From assembly GCA_023823795.1 (NCBI GenBank), contig CP085710.1, positions 2,382,001-2,446,000 on the forward strand: a stretch of 64,000 nt of DNA, given 5' to 3'. Position numbers and translations under genes: made by a program. The notes below the pieces were generated by a model. That model ran no database searches and was not told the DNA's origin. It was given only the letters and a program-made list of their open reading frames with translations. This DNA is from Bacillus sp. F19. Its GTDB lineage: Bacteria > Bacillota > Bacilli > Bacillales > Bacillaceae. The first letter of the stretch is position 1; each line of letters begins with the position of its first letter. Below, piece by piece: positions 26,901 to 35,067 of the stretch.

Positions 26901-27322
26901 AAATTCTAGTTTCAGAAGACAAGGAAAATTGGACAAATGTGATTAAAGATAACAATGGGATAGTAACGGGAAGCGGTGGCAGAGACAATATCACATTTGA
27001 CAAAGTAAAAGCCAGATATGTTAAATTTCAAGGAATTGAAAGGGCAACGATCTTCGGGTATTCTTTCTATGAATTTGAGATTTTTTCTGACAAAAACCTA
27101 GTAGGAAATAAAACGGATCTGAAGAATCGTTTGACTGAAATCAATAGTGAAAACCTGAAAGAATCTAAATATACAAAAGAAAGCTGGCAACATCTCGAGC
27201 AGGCGCAGCAGGTAACCGAAATCACACTGAACAAACTGGACGCAAACCAAGCGGAGATCGATGATGCATTAGCCGCTTTGAGTAAAGCACGTGACGGGCT
27301 GGAAGAAAAGCAATCGTCATAA
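23951..27322 (+). CDS. Secreted modular GH20 beta-N-acetylhexosaminidase
   Basis: 1123 aa: signal peptide (1-30), CBM32 (about 33-170), GH20 N-terminal domain (about 265-395), GH20 catalytic barrel (about 397-710), LamG-like domain (about 735-915), second CBM32 (about 917-1050) and a C-terminal FIVAR-type helical repeat. The catalytic Asp547-Glu548 pair lies in VHIGTDEY, where most relatives have HIGGDE. It would remove terminal GlcNAc or GalNAc from glycans outside the cell. No sortase or SLH anchor is visible. It follows the DUF4855 gene by 267 bp and ends with a terminator. Confidence 0.92.
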   Translation: MIFKKTFGLIVLMMILTIIHSLVRPEQIFAETKNLALGKTVSASGNEVEWLFAENAVDGDPASRWSSAIEDDQWLIVNLGKNENISRVVINWQTPAERYKILVSKDKEHWVNVKEDDGVLTAGGKKDTIEFDKAEARYVKFQGVKRRPVEGILYGYSIFEFEVYEDKDPLTEIIKDIREKISIEKGQKEIVLPKTPEGYKVTLYGSDRLPVIDAKGRINKPLVDAKVNLLLQVEDESDPDNKISDNVLVTVPGQHVQTEDLNQEPRVIPSLREWYGRTEKFALAKTSKIVVNKADKDALGRTAELTKNDIKEITNLNLEITYGTPKAGDIYLSLDDSLTSLGEEGSIFDVEDYVSIKSSKVKGVFYGTRTALQILQQDEKHKYIPKGIARDYPKYEDRGFMLDVARKFYSIEFLRDYVKQMSFYKMNRFQIHLNDDVGTPFPDGTKAAFRLESEKYPGLTSKNGFYTKKEFRDLQQLGMDYGINVVPEIDTPGHSGAFIKYDPTLGTANNLDITKPKTVNFVKGLFDEYIDGDNPVFIGPDVHIGTDEYSGNDNEAFRKYMDTLINHINSKGKHPRLWGGLTKHDGETPISNNATMDIWYEPYGGAQHAIDLGYNIVNVYTNLLYIVPQLYADYLNSGYLYNNWEPNNWVETVLPFGHPNVKGAMFALWNDISTAKGVSMADSHHRILPAMQVVSEKMWSGTSADKDFNKFEEDASKIGDAPNVNLSHKIHVGNKDGNVVKYLFEEKFRDSSGNDFDGSGKNVKMADGLFGNGVKFNGGESYIKTPLRSLGFGWTISMWVKPDADNPDDAVLLESPEGQLKLSQGDTGKLGFSKEGYHSVFDYKVPAGEWTHLLLTGDSSGTSLFVNGSKYAESLKDGGKLETFVLPMQRIGSKTNSFKGVIDHVSINNKAVDLHGNLALNKNAESSRAESSTYSSDKAVDGKWDTRWSSASEDDAWFLVDLDEPIEINKVSIAWETAYAKKYKILVSEDKENWTNVIKDNNGIVTGSGGRDNITFDKVKARYVKFQGIERATIFGYSFYEFEIFSDKNLVGNKTDLKNRLTEINSENLKESKYTKESWQHLEQAQQVTEITLNKLDANQAEIDDALAALSKARDGLEEKQSS

Positions 27323-27365
27323 CTGCCTCCAGTTTGAAAGGACGTGTGGAGATCTTTTATTTTTG

Positions 27366-27398
27366 AAACTGGCAAGGAAAAAATTCCTTGTCAGTTTT
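27366..27398 (+). terminator. Terminator after the GH20 gene
   Basis: AACTGGCAAGGAA pairs with TTCCTTGTCAGTT (one G-T) around a 4-base loop, followed by TT and a T-rich tail. Confidence 0.75.
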
Positions 27399-27529
27399 AT
27401 CTAACAGGTTCACAAATTATATGTAGTTTAATTGAAACCGCAGGGGCTAAAGCAGAAGGACTAGCACTTTTTCCTGGTCAACATAATCAACCTAGGATGG
27501 CTGGTTAGTCAAAGTTAAATAGAGATAAT

Positions 27530-27564
27530 ATCCTCCTTATTAAAAATAAATGGAGGATTTTTCC
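27530..27564 (+). terminator. Second hairpin terminator
   Basis: ATCCTCC and GGAGGAT pair around an AT-rich loop, then TTTTT. It follows a 24-codon relic (ETAGAKAEGLALFPGQHNQP) ending in a stop at about 27508, and probably ended that lost gene. Confidence 0.6.
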
Positions 27565-27822
27565 ATTTTTACATTGAATGTATTTCTGAATAGTGCTAAT
27601 ATTTAGGTTAATAGAGATTAAGTTTTCCACTTTTATTAATACATAATTTATGAGCAAAAGTTTTAAAAAGGGCGCAGAGATTCCAAAATCATTAACTCTG
27701 TATTCATAAGGATTTATGTTTTACCTATCGGCGAGTAATTTTTACATCATAGATAAATGTTAGTTTTCTTCTTATAGCTTAATAGATTAAAACAATAATA
27801 TAGGAAGTGAGGAGATTTAATT

Positions 27823-28833
27823 ATGAAACATGTTCTTGTTATCGGTGCTGGAACAATGGGAAGTGTTCATGCTTCGGCATATGCAAAAATGGAGGGTGTT
27901 AAATTAGCAGGGATTGTGGATATACGAGAACAGATAGGTATAGAGCTTGCCTTATCGGTCAGCACAAATTATTACAAGACCATTGATGAAGCAATGAACA
28001 GCGTTCCGGTAATCGACATTATTGATGTATGTTTGCCGACCTATCTGCATAAAGAATTTGTCATGCAGGCTGCAGACTTAGGGAAAAATGTCATATGCGA
28101 AAAACCGCTCGCAAGAACAAAAGAAGATGCACAAGAAATGATTGCTTATTGTAAAGAAAAAGGTGTCAAATTGTTTGTCGGACACGTCCTTCGTTTTTTC
28201 CAAGAGTATAAAAAAACAAAAGAAATCGTTGATTCGAATGAAATCGGTAAGCCAGTAATGGTAAGAACCAAAAGGGGCGGGGTATTTCCAGAAGCTTGGA
28301 ATGATTGGTACGCAGATTTTCAAAAAAGCGGCGGATTAGTACTGGATATGGTAATACATGATATTGATTTCTTAAGATGGTGCTTTGGTGAGGTTGAACG
28401 AGTTTATGGAAAAAGTGTATTAGGAAGAAGTTTTAACCGAATAGATTATGCCCTTCTTACACTTAGATTTGAAAGTGGAGTGATTGCTCATGTTGAAGGA
28501 ACATGGGCACATCAAGGATTCTCTACTTCAATAGAGATTGTTGGCGACAAGGGAATAATAGAATATGATAGCTCAAAAGAACGAAGCATTTATTCACAAA
28601 TTCGGCAAAAAGAAAATAGCGGTGGTGTAGCTGTTCCGTCGAGTCCATTAAAAGAAGATCCATATTTTCAGGAATTGGCACATTTTCTGGATTGTATAGA
28701 AAATGATTTAGAACCACTCGTTTCAGCTGAAGATGCATACAAAGCCCTAGAAATATCACTTGCAGGACTTGAATCTATTAAGAGTGGTAAAGTTGTAGAA
28801 ATCAAATCTTCATTGTCTATCCCTAGAGTTTAA
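27823..28833 (+). CDS. Gfo/Idh/MocA family oxidoreductase (first of four)
   Basis: 336 aa. The Rossmann loop VIGAGTMGSVHA (residues 6-17) binds NAD(P), the EKP motif (93-95) gives the conserved lysine, and DMVIHDIDFLRW (175-186) holds the catalytic His179. Such enzymes oxidise or epimerise sugars, often at C3, or cyclitols. GTGAGGAG precedes the ATG. It starts a run of seven genes with the same direction and short gaps, ending in an RpiR regulator. The substrate is not known. Confidence 0.9.
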   Translation: MKHVLVIGAGTMGSVHASAYAKMEGVKLAGIVDIREQIGIELALSVSTNYYKTIDEAMNSVPVIDIIDVCLPTYLHKEFVMQAADLGKNVICEKPLARTKEDAQEMIAYCKEKGVKLFVGHVLRFFQEYKKTKEIVDSNEIGKPVMVRTKRGGVFPEAWNDWYADFQKSGGLVLDMVIHDIDFLRWCFGEVERVYGKSVLGRSFNRIDYALLTLRFESGVIAHVEGTWAHQGFSTSIEIVGDKGIIEYDSSKERSIYSQIRQKENSGGVAVPSSPLKEDPYFQELAHFLDCIENDLEPLVSAEDAYKALEISLAGLESIKSGKVVEIKSSLSIPRV

Positions 28834-28868
28834 TCATTTCAGAATTAGAAAAAAGGAGGAAATAAGAT

Positions 28869-29840
28869 ATGAAGGTAGGAATTATAAGTTTCGCACATAT
28901 GCATGCGCATAGTTATGCAAGTGCTCTCAAGGAAATAGATGGAGTCATCCTTGTTGGAATTGCTGATGAAAATGAGGCGCGTGGACGCGATGCAGCAGAT
29001 AAGTTTGGTGTTGCTTATTATATTGATTTCAATGACCTTCTTGCTGAAGACATAGATGCTGTAATTGTTACTTCCGAAAATAGCAATCACCACCGCCATG
29101 TAACTGCAGCAGCAAAAGCGGGAAAACATATTCTTTGTGAAAAACCTCTCGGAACGACAATGAAAGAGATGGAGGAAATGGTATTAACTTGTCAAAAACA
29201 CGGTGTAAAACTTCAAACTGCTTTCCCTGTTCGTTTTAATACATCCATTCAAGAAGCCGAAAAAATAATTAAAGAAGGTAAACTTGGTCGAGTTATTGCA
29301 ATGAAAGGAACAAATCGCGGGACAAATCCAGGTGGTTGGTTTGTCAATAAATCTCTATCCGGCGGCGGTGCCGTTATGGATCATACCGTCCATGTAGTTG
29401 ATATCATGCGTTGGTTCTTGAATGCAGAAGTAACAGAGGTCTATGCTGAGGCCGATGCTTTTTTCTCAGATGAAATTGATGATTGTGGAATATTAACGAT
29501 GGAGTTTGATAATGGTGTGTTTGCCACATTAGATTGCAGCTGGTCCCGCAATAAGACGTATCCCACTTGGGGTGACGTAACACTTGAAGTGATTGGTTCG
29601 GAAGGAACTATTTTCATAGATGCATTCGGGCAAAAGATAAATGTTTATAGTGATGCAAATGGAACAAAATGGCATTATTGGGGAGATGATATGGATAAAG
29701 ATCTTATCAAAGATTTTATCACATGTGTAAAGCTAGATTTAGAGCCATCAATTACGGGGCAAGATGGATTGAAGGCTGTTGAAGTGGCTCTTGCAGCTTA
29801 TCAGGCTGTTGAGCAAAAAAGTCCGGTAAAACTAGAGTGA
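28869..29840 (+). CDS. Gfo/Idh/MocA family oxidoreductase (second of four), unusual nucleotide loop
   Basis: 323 aa. EKP is at 91-93 and GGGAVMDHTVHVVDIM places Asp171, His175 and Asp178 as in the family. The N-terminal loop, however, reads ISFAHMHAHSYASAL instead of GxGxxG. This variant occurs in a subgroup of the family and may change cofactor handling; some relatives keep NAD tightly bound. AAAGGAGG precedes the ATG, 35 bp after the first oxidoreductase. Its active site differs enough from its neighbours to suggest a different step of the same pathway. Confidence 0.88.
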   Translation: MKVGIISFAHMHAHSYASALKEIDGVILVGIADENEARGRDAADKFGVAYYIDFNDLLAEDIDAVIVTSENSNHHRHVTAAAKAGKHILCEKPLGTTMKEMEEMVLTCQKHGVKLQTAFPVRFNTSIQEAEKIIKEGKLGRVIAMKGTNRGTNPGGWFVNKSLSGGGAVMDHTVHVVDIMRWFLNAEVTEVYAEADAFFSDEIDDCGILTMEFDNGVFATLDCSWSRNKTYPTWGDVTLEVIGSEGTIFIDAFGQKINVYSDANGTKWHYWGDDMDKDLIKDFITCVKLDLEPSITGQDGLKAVEVALAAYQAVEQKSPVKLE

Positions 29841-29943
29841 TTCCATATTTCCCCTTTTTTAGAAGCGCGTGGATGAAATAGGAAATAGGAAATAGGAATA
29901 TATGCCCTAAACATTAAACAAATTATGGAGGGAGTGTTTTTGT

Positions 29944-30777
29944 GTGGGTTTTAAAAAAGGAATCAATGCTTGGTGCTTTCCTAAATCAATGGAAATTGAA
30001 AAAATATTTTATCAAGCAAAGGATTACAAATTTGATGGTGTAGAATTGAACTTGACCGAAGATGCCGATTCCCCTTTTCATATGGGATCATCTGAAGAGG
30101 AATTGTTAAAAATCATTGAATTAGCTGAGCAATATGACCTAGTGCTTCCAACAGTTGCTACAGGCCTTCACTGGAAATATTCCTTAACTTCAAATGAACA
30201 GAAAATACGAGAAAAAGGTAAAGCAGTGATCAGCAAGATGCTGGAAGCAGCAAAAATTTTTGGTGCTAAAACCATACTTGTTGTTCCAGGTGTCGTAGAT
30301 TCATCTGTCTCCTATGACATTGCTTATGAACGCTCTTTAACGGCTATTAAGGAACTAGCAGAAAAAGCTGAGGAGCTGCAAGTCTCTATTGGGGTCGAAA
30401 ACGTATGGAATAAATTTCTATTAAGTCCATTAGAAATGAGAGATTTCGTAGACAAAACGAAAAGCAATTATGTAGGTGTCTATTTTGATGCAGGAAATAT
30501 TCTGCAATTCGGATACCCGGAGCAATGGATTAAAATACTCGGAAATCGAATCTGTGCGGTTCATGTTAAGGATTTTAACTGTTCGGTAGGAAATATTAAT
30601 GGGTTTGTTCCACTGCTTGCAGGGGATGTTCAGTGGGAAAGGGTAGTAACTGCATTAAAGGAAATTAATTATAACGGTTTTATTACACCAGAGATTCCAC
30701 CATATAAATTCAGCCCTGAGCAAATGATTAGGCATACTTCTAATAGCTTAGAGACAATTTTGAAACTAGAAAACTAA
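29944..30777 (+). CDS. Xylose-isomerase-like TIM-barrel protein (sugar phosphate isomerase/epimerase family)
   Basis: 277 aa. The four expected metal ligands are visible: Glu in VSIGVENVW, Asp in VYFDAGNI, His in AVHVKDF and Glu in ITPEIPPY. The fold includes isomerases, epimerases, inosose dehydratases (IolE) and lyases acting on 3-keto-glycosides. The start is GTG, nine bases after GGAGGGAG. It lies between two Gfo/Idh/MocA genes, so it probably acts on an oxidised sugar made by one of them (inference). Confidence 0.87.
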   Translation: MGFKKGINAWCFPKSMEIEKIFYQAKDYKFDGVELNLTEDADSPFHMGSSEEELLKIIELAEQYDLVLPTVATGLHWKYSLTSNEQKIREKGKAVISKMLEAAKIFGAKTILVVPGVVDSSVSYDIAYERSLTAIKELAEKAEELQVSIGVENVWNKFLLSPLEMRDFVDKTKSNYVGVYFDAGNILQFGYPEQWIKILGNRICAVHVKDFNCSVGNINGFVPLLAGDVQWERVVTALKEINYNGFITPEIPPYKFSPEQMIRHTSNSLETILKLEN

Positions 30778-30891
30778 TAATTTCTGTTATTTGGACGTCC
30801 GAATAGTTCAAAAAGGTAAATAGAAGAATCAGTTTTTTAATAAATGTTTTTTTCGGAATATTTCGATTCTTAAACACTATGGAGGAATTAT

Positions 30892-31998
30892 ATGAGTAAG
30901 AAATTGAATGTCGGAATCATTGGCTGTGGAGGGATTGGAACCGAAAAACATATGCCTAGTCTTGCGAAGCTGAAACAAGTAGAAATGGTCGCATTTTGTG
31001 ATATTTTATTTGAAAAAGCACACCATGCTGCCCAAAAATTTGGGGCTAGAGATGCAAAAGTTTATGATGATTTTACAGATTTATTAAAAGATGAAAATAT
31101 TGATGTCATTCATGTTTGTACACCTAATGATTCGCATGCCGATATTACTGTGGCCTCATTGGAAGCCGGGAAGCATGTTATGTGTGAAAAACCAATGGCA
31201 AAAACAGCAGCTGAAGCACGCCGGATGGTTGAAACTGCAAGACGAACTGTGAAAAAACTATCAATTGGCTATCAAAACCGATTCCGTCATGATAGTCAGT
31301 ATTTACATAAGGTGTGTACAGAGGGAGGACTGGGGGATATTTATTTTGCTAAAGCCCATTCGATCAGGCGAAGAGCTGTACCAACGTGGGGAGTATTCCT
31401 AGATAAAGAAAAACAAGGGGGAGGTCCATTAATTGATATTGGGACGCATGCACTTGATTTAACTTTATGGATGATGAACAACTATAAACCAAAAGTAGTG
31501 CTAGGTAAAACCTACCATGAACTTGGCAAAAAAGAAAATGCTGCAAATGCTTGGGGCCCATGGGATCCAAAGCAATTTACAGTCGAGGATTCCGCGTTTG
31601 GGTTCATTACGATGGAAAATGGTGCAACGATCATACTGGAATCCAGTTGGGCTATAAATTTGCTGGACGCTGAGGAAGGAAGATGTACGCTGGCAGGTAC
31701 AGAAGGCGGTGCTGATATGAAGGATGGACTTCGTATTAATGGAGAAAGGCATGGTAAATTATATACTAACCATATTGAGCTGGAAAGCAGTGGGGTAGCT
31801 TTCTATGAAGGAAAGACCGAAAATGAATCTGATCTGGAATCTCGCTTGTGGATTGAAAGCATATTAAACGACACTGATCCTGTGGTTAAACCAGAGGAAG
31901 CGCTAGTAGTTACAGAGATTTTAGAAGCAATCTATGAGTCTTCAAAAACCGGTAAAGCCGTTTATTTTCACGATAAACTCCATGCGGTACAAGGATAA
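30892..31998 (+). CDS. Gfo/Idh/MocA family oxidoreductase (third of four)
   Basis: 368 aa, with the NAD(P) loop IIGCGGIGTEKHMP (9-22), CEKPMAK (Lys100) and GGGPLIDIGTHALDLTLW carrying the catalytic His. The longer C-terminal domain resembles the fourth oxidoreductase at 40353 more than the first two. GGAGG is upstream of the ATG and 114 bp separate it from the preceding gene. It is likely a sugar or sugar-acid dehydrogenase in the cytoplasm. Confidence 0.9.
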   Translation: MSKKLNVGIIGCGGIGTEKHMPSLAKLKQVEMVAFCDILFEKAHHAAQKFGARDAKVYDDFTDLLKDENIDVIHVCTPNDSHADITVASLEAGKHVMCEKPMAKTAAEARRMVETARRTVKKLSIGYQNRFRHDSQYLHKVCTEGGLGDIYFAKAHSIRRRAVPTWGVFLDKEKQGGGPLIDIGTHALDLTLWMMNNYKPKVVLGKTYHELGKKENAANAWGPWDPKQFTVEDSAFGFITMENGATIILESSWAINLLDAEEGRCTLAGTEGGADMKDGLRINGERHGKLYTNHIELESSGVAFYEGKTENESDLESRLWIESILNDTDPVVKPEEALVVTEILEAIYESSKTGKAVYFHDKLHAVQG

Positions 31999-32062
31999 CA
32001 GCTGATATGTGGTGGGTATAAATTAAATGATGGCAAATAAATAAATCCAAGGTGGTGCAAGA

Positions 32063-32821
32063 ATGAAAATAGGATTACAACTTTATACTTTACGGGATGA
32101 GTTATCAAAGGACTTTATTAGTACCCTTAGAAAGGTGGCTGATATTGGTTACCAAGGTGTAGAGTTCGCTGGATATGGAGGGCTTAAGCCAGAAGAATTG
32201 AAAGATGTTTTGGAGCAATTAAATATAAAATCTCTTGGCAGTCATGTGAGTGTAGATCGTCTAAAACATGCATTGGATGAAGAGATTAATATAAATCGTT
32301 TCATTGGCAGCGAGTACGTAGTTTGTCCAGGTTTGCCTTTAGAAATGAGAAATTCACTAGATGCAATTAAAGAAACTGCACAGCTTTTTACAGAGTATGG
32401 AAAGAAATTTGCCGAACATGGAATTCAGTTTTGTTATCATAATCATTCCTTTGAGTTTGAAGAAAAAATTGCAGATGAACTGCTTTTCGATCGTTTAATG
32501 AACGCAGCTTCTGAAAAATTTATGGGAATCGAACTTGATGTTTGCTGGGTTTATAATGCTGGATACGACCCATTAATTTACTTGAAAGAATACAACGGAC
32601 GTATACCATTGCTTCATGTAAAGGATATTATTCATGCCGGTACGAAAGCGGCAGAGACAGTTGAACTTGGAAAAGGTGAAATGGATCTTATTCCTATTTT
32701 GGATGCTGCAGTTAAAAATAAAGTACAGTGGTTAATTGTTGAACAGGATGAATGCAGCAATCCGCCTTTAGAGTGTGTTGAGTCGAGCTTCAAGTGGTTG
32801 AAAAATACGATTGAACAATAA
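32063..32821 (+). CDS. Xylose-isomerase-like TIM-barrel protein
   Basis: 252 aa. Conserved elements are KIGLQLYTLRDEL at the N-terminus, FCYHNHSFEF, GIELDVCWV, LLHVKDI and LIVEQDEC, giving the usual His, Glu, Asp, His and Glu active-site set. The IGLQLYTLR start is characteristic of the subgroup often found beside Gfo/Idh/MocA dehydrogenases. AAGGTGG lies upstream. The gap to the next gene is 24 bp. The reaction is unknown: isomerisation, epimerisation or beta-elimination of a keto sugar. Confidence 0.87.
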   Translation: MKIGLQLYTLRDELSKDFISTLRKVADIGYQGVEFAGYGGLKPEELKDVLEQLNIKSLGSHVSVDRLKHALDEEININRFIGSEYVVCPGLPLEMRNSLDAIKETAQLFTEYGKKFAEHGIQFCYHNHSFEFEEKIADELLFDRLMNAASEKFMGIELDVCWVYNAGYDPLIYLKEYNGRIPLLHVKDIIHAGTKAAETVELGKGEMDLIPILDAAVKNKVQWLIVEQDECSNPPLECVESSFKWLKNTIEQ

Positions 32822-32845
32822 ATCTAAACTCTATGGAGGAAAAAA

Positions 32846-33709
32846 ATGAAAATCGGGTTAAGTTCTTATAGTTTATTTTCTGAAATCCAATCTGGTCAAA
32901 TGACGATTTTTGATATTATCAACTGGATAGCTGAACATGGCGGGGAGCATATAGAAATTGTCCCTCTTGGGTATAGTCTAGTAGAAAACCCAAGTTTAGC
33001 AGAGGAAATTGTTCAAAGGGCGAAAGAGGCAGGAATTGAGATTTCCAACTATGCTATTGGTGCAAATTTTATTACGAATGACGAAGAGGCCTATCAAGCT
33101 GAAATTATGAGAGTCAAAAAAGAAGTAGACATTGCTCATCGGCTTGGTGTTACACTTATGCGCCATGATGTCGCATGGCGTTCTATACTTGAATCGTCAA
33201 TTATGCAGTATGAAGAGGATTTGCCAAGACTTGTTCATGCTTGTCAAGAAGTCGCTGATTATGCAATTCAATACGGGATTACAACCAGTGTAGAAAATCA
33301 TGGATTTTTTATACAAGCGAGTGATCGTGTTTTACGTCTTCTTGATCTAGTTAATCGGCCAAATTTTAAGACTACAATGGACATTGGAAATTTCATGTGT
33401 GTTGATGAAGACCCGATCGCTGCTGTGAAGAAAAATATATCGCATGCTTCTATGCTGCATATCAAGGATTTTTATTTGAGACCCTCAGATGAAAACCCTG
33501 GAGAAGGCTGGTTTCAAACAACTTCAGGAAATTATTTAAGAGGATCTATTGTTGGACATGGAGACATTCCAATTCGGAAGATTCTAAACATAGTCAAGGA
33601 ATCCGGCTATGATGGCTATTTATCAATTGAGTTCGAAGGGATGGAAAATTCCAGGAAAGGTTCACAAATTAGCTTGGATAATGTTCGTCGTTTATGGAGC
33701 GAATTGTAA
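32846..33709 (+). CDS. Xylose-isomerase-like TIM-barrel protein
   Basis: 287 aa. The ligands appear in TTSVENHGFF (Glu, His), TTMDIGNFM (Asp), MLHIKDFY (His) and LSIEFEGME (Glu). It is the third member of this fold in the island and is clearly diverged from the other two, so it likely has its own substrate or step. GGAGG precedes the ATG. It ends 163 bp before the RpiR regulator's ribosome site region. Confidence 0.87.
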   Translation: MKIGLSSYSLFSEIQSGQMTIFDIINWIAEHGGEHIEIVPLGYSLVENPSLAEEIVQRAKEAGIEISNYAIGANFITNDEEAYQAEIMRVKKEVDIAHRLGVTLMRHDVAWRSILESSIMQYEEDLPRLVHACQEVADYAIQYGITTSVENHGFFIQASDRVLRLLDLVNRPNFKTTMDIGNFMCVDEDPIAAVKKNISHASMLHIKDFYLRPSDENPGEGWFQTTSGNYLRGSIVGHGDIPIRKILNIVKESGYDGYLSIEFEGMENSRKGSQISLDNVRRLWSEL

Positions 33710-33884
33710 AACCTTTTACTAAGGGTTTGCTGATCTGGTAATACTAGTATGAAAATAAAGCGCATGATAAAATAATGGAATGAATCTCTTTTTTTAATAA
33801 GTAATGGAGGAAAAATTCTCCAATGGCTATTTTAACTTTGTCATATCCAAAAGGCAATGCTGAAAAAGGGAGGTGAATATAGAA

Positions 33885-34748
33885 TTGAGTAATGAGAATA
33901 TAAAAAAAGGTAATCCCTTAATCATGATACAAAGTGTCTACAAGTCATTAACTAAAGCAGAGCAAAAGGTGGCTGATGTAATTTTGGTGGATTCGAAAGA
34001 ATCTATGTATTATTCAGTCACAGATTTAGCTGAGAAAGCGAATGTAGGTGAAACAACGGTAATTCGTTTTTGCAGAAAATTGGGATTTCGTGGTTATCAG
34101 GAGTTTAAGTTGGCAATTGCTCAAAATATTGCTGGTATTGTTGATAGAGCTTCAGAAGAACTACGAGAAACAGATGATTTTAATGAATTGGCGCAGAAGA
34201 TAACCTTACACAATAAACAAGTAATTAAAGAGACTTTAAGCTTAATACAAGAATCTCAATTTCAAAAAGCGGTTGATGCGATTGTAAAAGCTAGAAGACT
34301 ATATTTCTTTGGCGTAGGTTCATCTGGTATGACAGCCTCCGATGCCCAATATCGATTTATGCGCCTAGGCTTTAATGCTGAATGTGCAACAGACGCACAT
34401 ATTATTGCAATGAATTGTGCACTAGTTTCGGAGCAGGATGTTGTTGTTGGAATTACGAGTTCCGGGAGCACGAAGGATTTAGTTGATTTAGTCGAGTTGG
34501 CAAAGGTAAAAGGAGCTTTTATTATTTGTATAACAAACCATGCGAAATCTCCTATAACTCAATATGCGGATGCCATTTTATTGGCTGCAGCAAGAGAAAA
34601 TCCATTGCAAGGCGGAGCTTTTTCCTCGAAGATTGGTCAACTTCATGTTTTAGATATATTGACCACGATTATCTCCATTCAACAAAAAGAACAGAGCCAG
34701 CTATCACTTGAAAAAACAGCAAAAGCTGTTCTTGACCGTTTGTTTTAA
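33885..34748 (+). CDS. RpiR-family transcriptional regulator
   Basis: 287 aa: N-terminal HTH (about 10-80; LTKAEQKVADVIL, ANVGETTVIRFCRKLGFRGY) and a C-terminal SIS sugar-phosphate-binding domain (about 120-255; FFGVGSSGMTASDA, TSSGSTKDLVDL). The TTG at 33885 is preferred: GGGAGG at 33868-33873 is 11 bases away, while a GTG at 33873 overlaps it. RpiR proteins sense sugar phosphates. It sits at the end of the oxidoreductase run and just before the ABC transporter promoter, so it is the best candidate controller of both. Confidence 0.9.
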   Translation: MSNENIKKGNPLIMIQSVYKSLTKAEQKVADVILVDSKESMYYSVTDLAEKANVGETTVIRFCRKLGFRGYQEFKLAIAQNIAGIVDRASEELRETDDFNELAQKITLHNKQVIKETLSLIQESQFQKAVDAIVKARRLYFFGVGSSGMTASDAQYRFMRLGFNAECATDAHIIAMNCALVSEQDVVVGITSSGSTKDLVDLVELAKVKGAFIICITNHAKSPITQYADAILLAAARENPLQGGAFSSKIGQLHVLDILTTIISIQQKEQSQLSLEKTAKAVLDRLF

Positions 34749-34751
34749 ATA

Positions 34752-34783
34752 GAATCGAAAGTTGCTTATGCAGCTTTCGATTC
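34752..34783 (+). terminator. Hairpin after the RpiR gene
   Basis: GAATCGAAAGTTGC and GCAGCTTTCGATTC pair (one G-T) around a 4-base loop, three bases after the stop codon. There is no strong T-run, so termination may be partial. Confidence 0.55.
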
Positions 34784-34844
34784 CACTTCACTATTCAATG
34801 GACCCGCATGAAGTATATTTCCATTTAAATTAGTTTGAAAATTA

Positions 34845-34915
34845 AAATTATTCTTTACTCTAGGTGTGGTCCGCCTTATAATAAAAGTATATTCCACATT
34901 TTTATATAAAAAGGG
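34845..34915 (+). promoter_or_regulatory. ABC transporter promoter, twin copy A
   Basis: TTTACT (34854-34859), a 17-base spacer and TATAAT (34877-34882). About 70 bp around it match the region at 39401-39471 almost position by position, including GTATATTCC just after the -10 box and TTTTTATATAAAA further on. The shared bases outside the boxes suggest a common regulator site. Confidence 0.75.
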
Positions 34916-35067
34916 AGGAAATATCCTTTCTTAATCAGAGAGGAGGCAACCACTTGAAAATCTATGATTAAAGTCAAGAAACTGATACTTGGATCTTATT
35001 TCAGTAAAGGAGTTTTATAGGTGGTTAGTTTGTAAAATACACTTTAAAGTTTGGGGAGGTTATAAAA

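Noticed and set aside
27434-27508. Relic reading ETAGAKAEGLALFPGQHNQP before a stop
   Set aside because: Looks like a C-terminal tail of a lost gene, but I cannot name the family, so it is only mentioned with the terminator at 27530.
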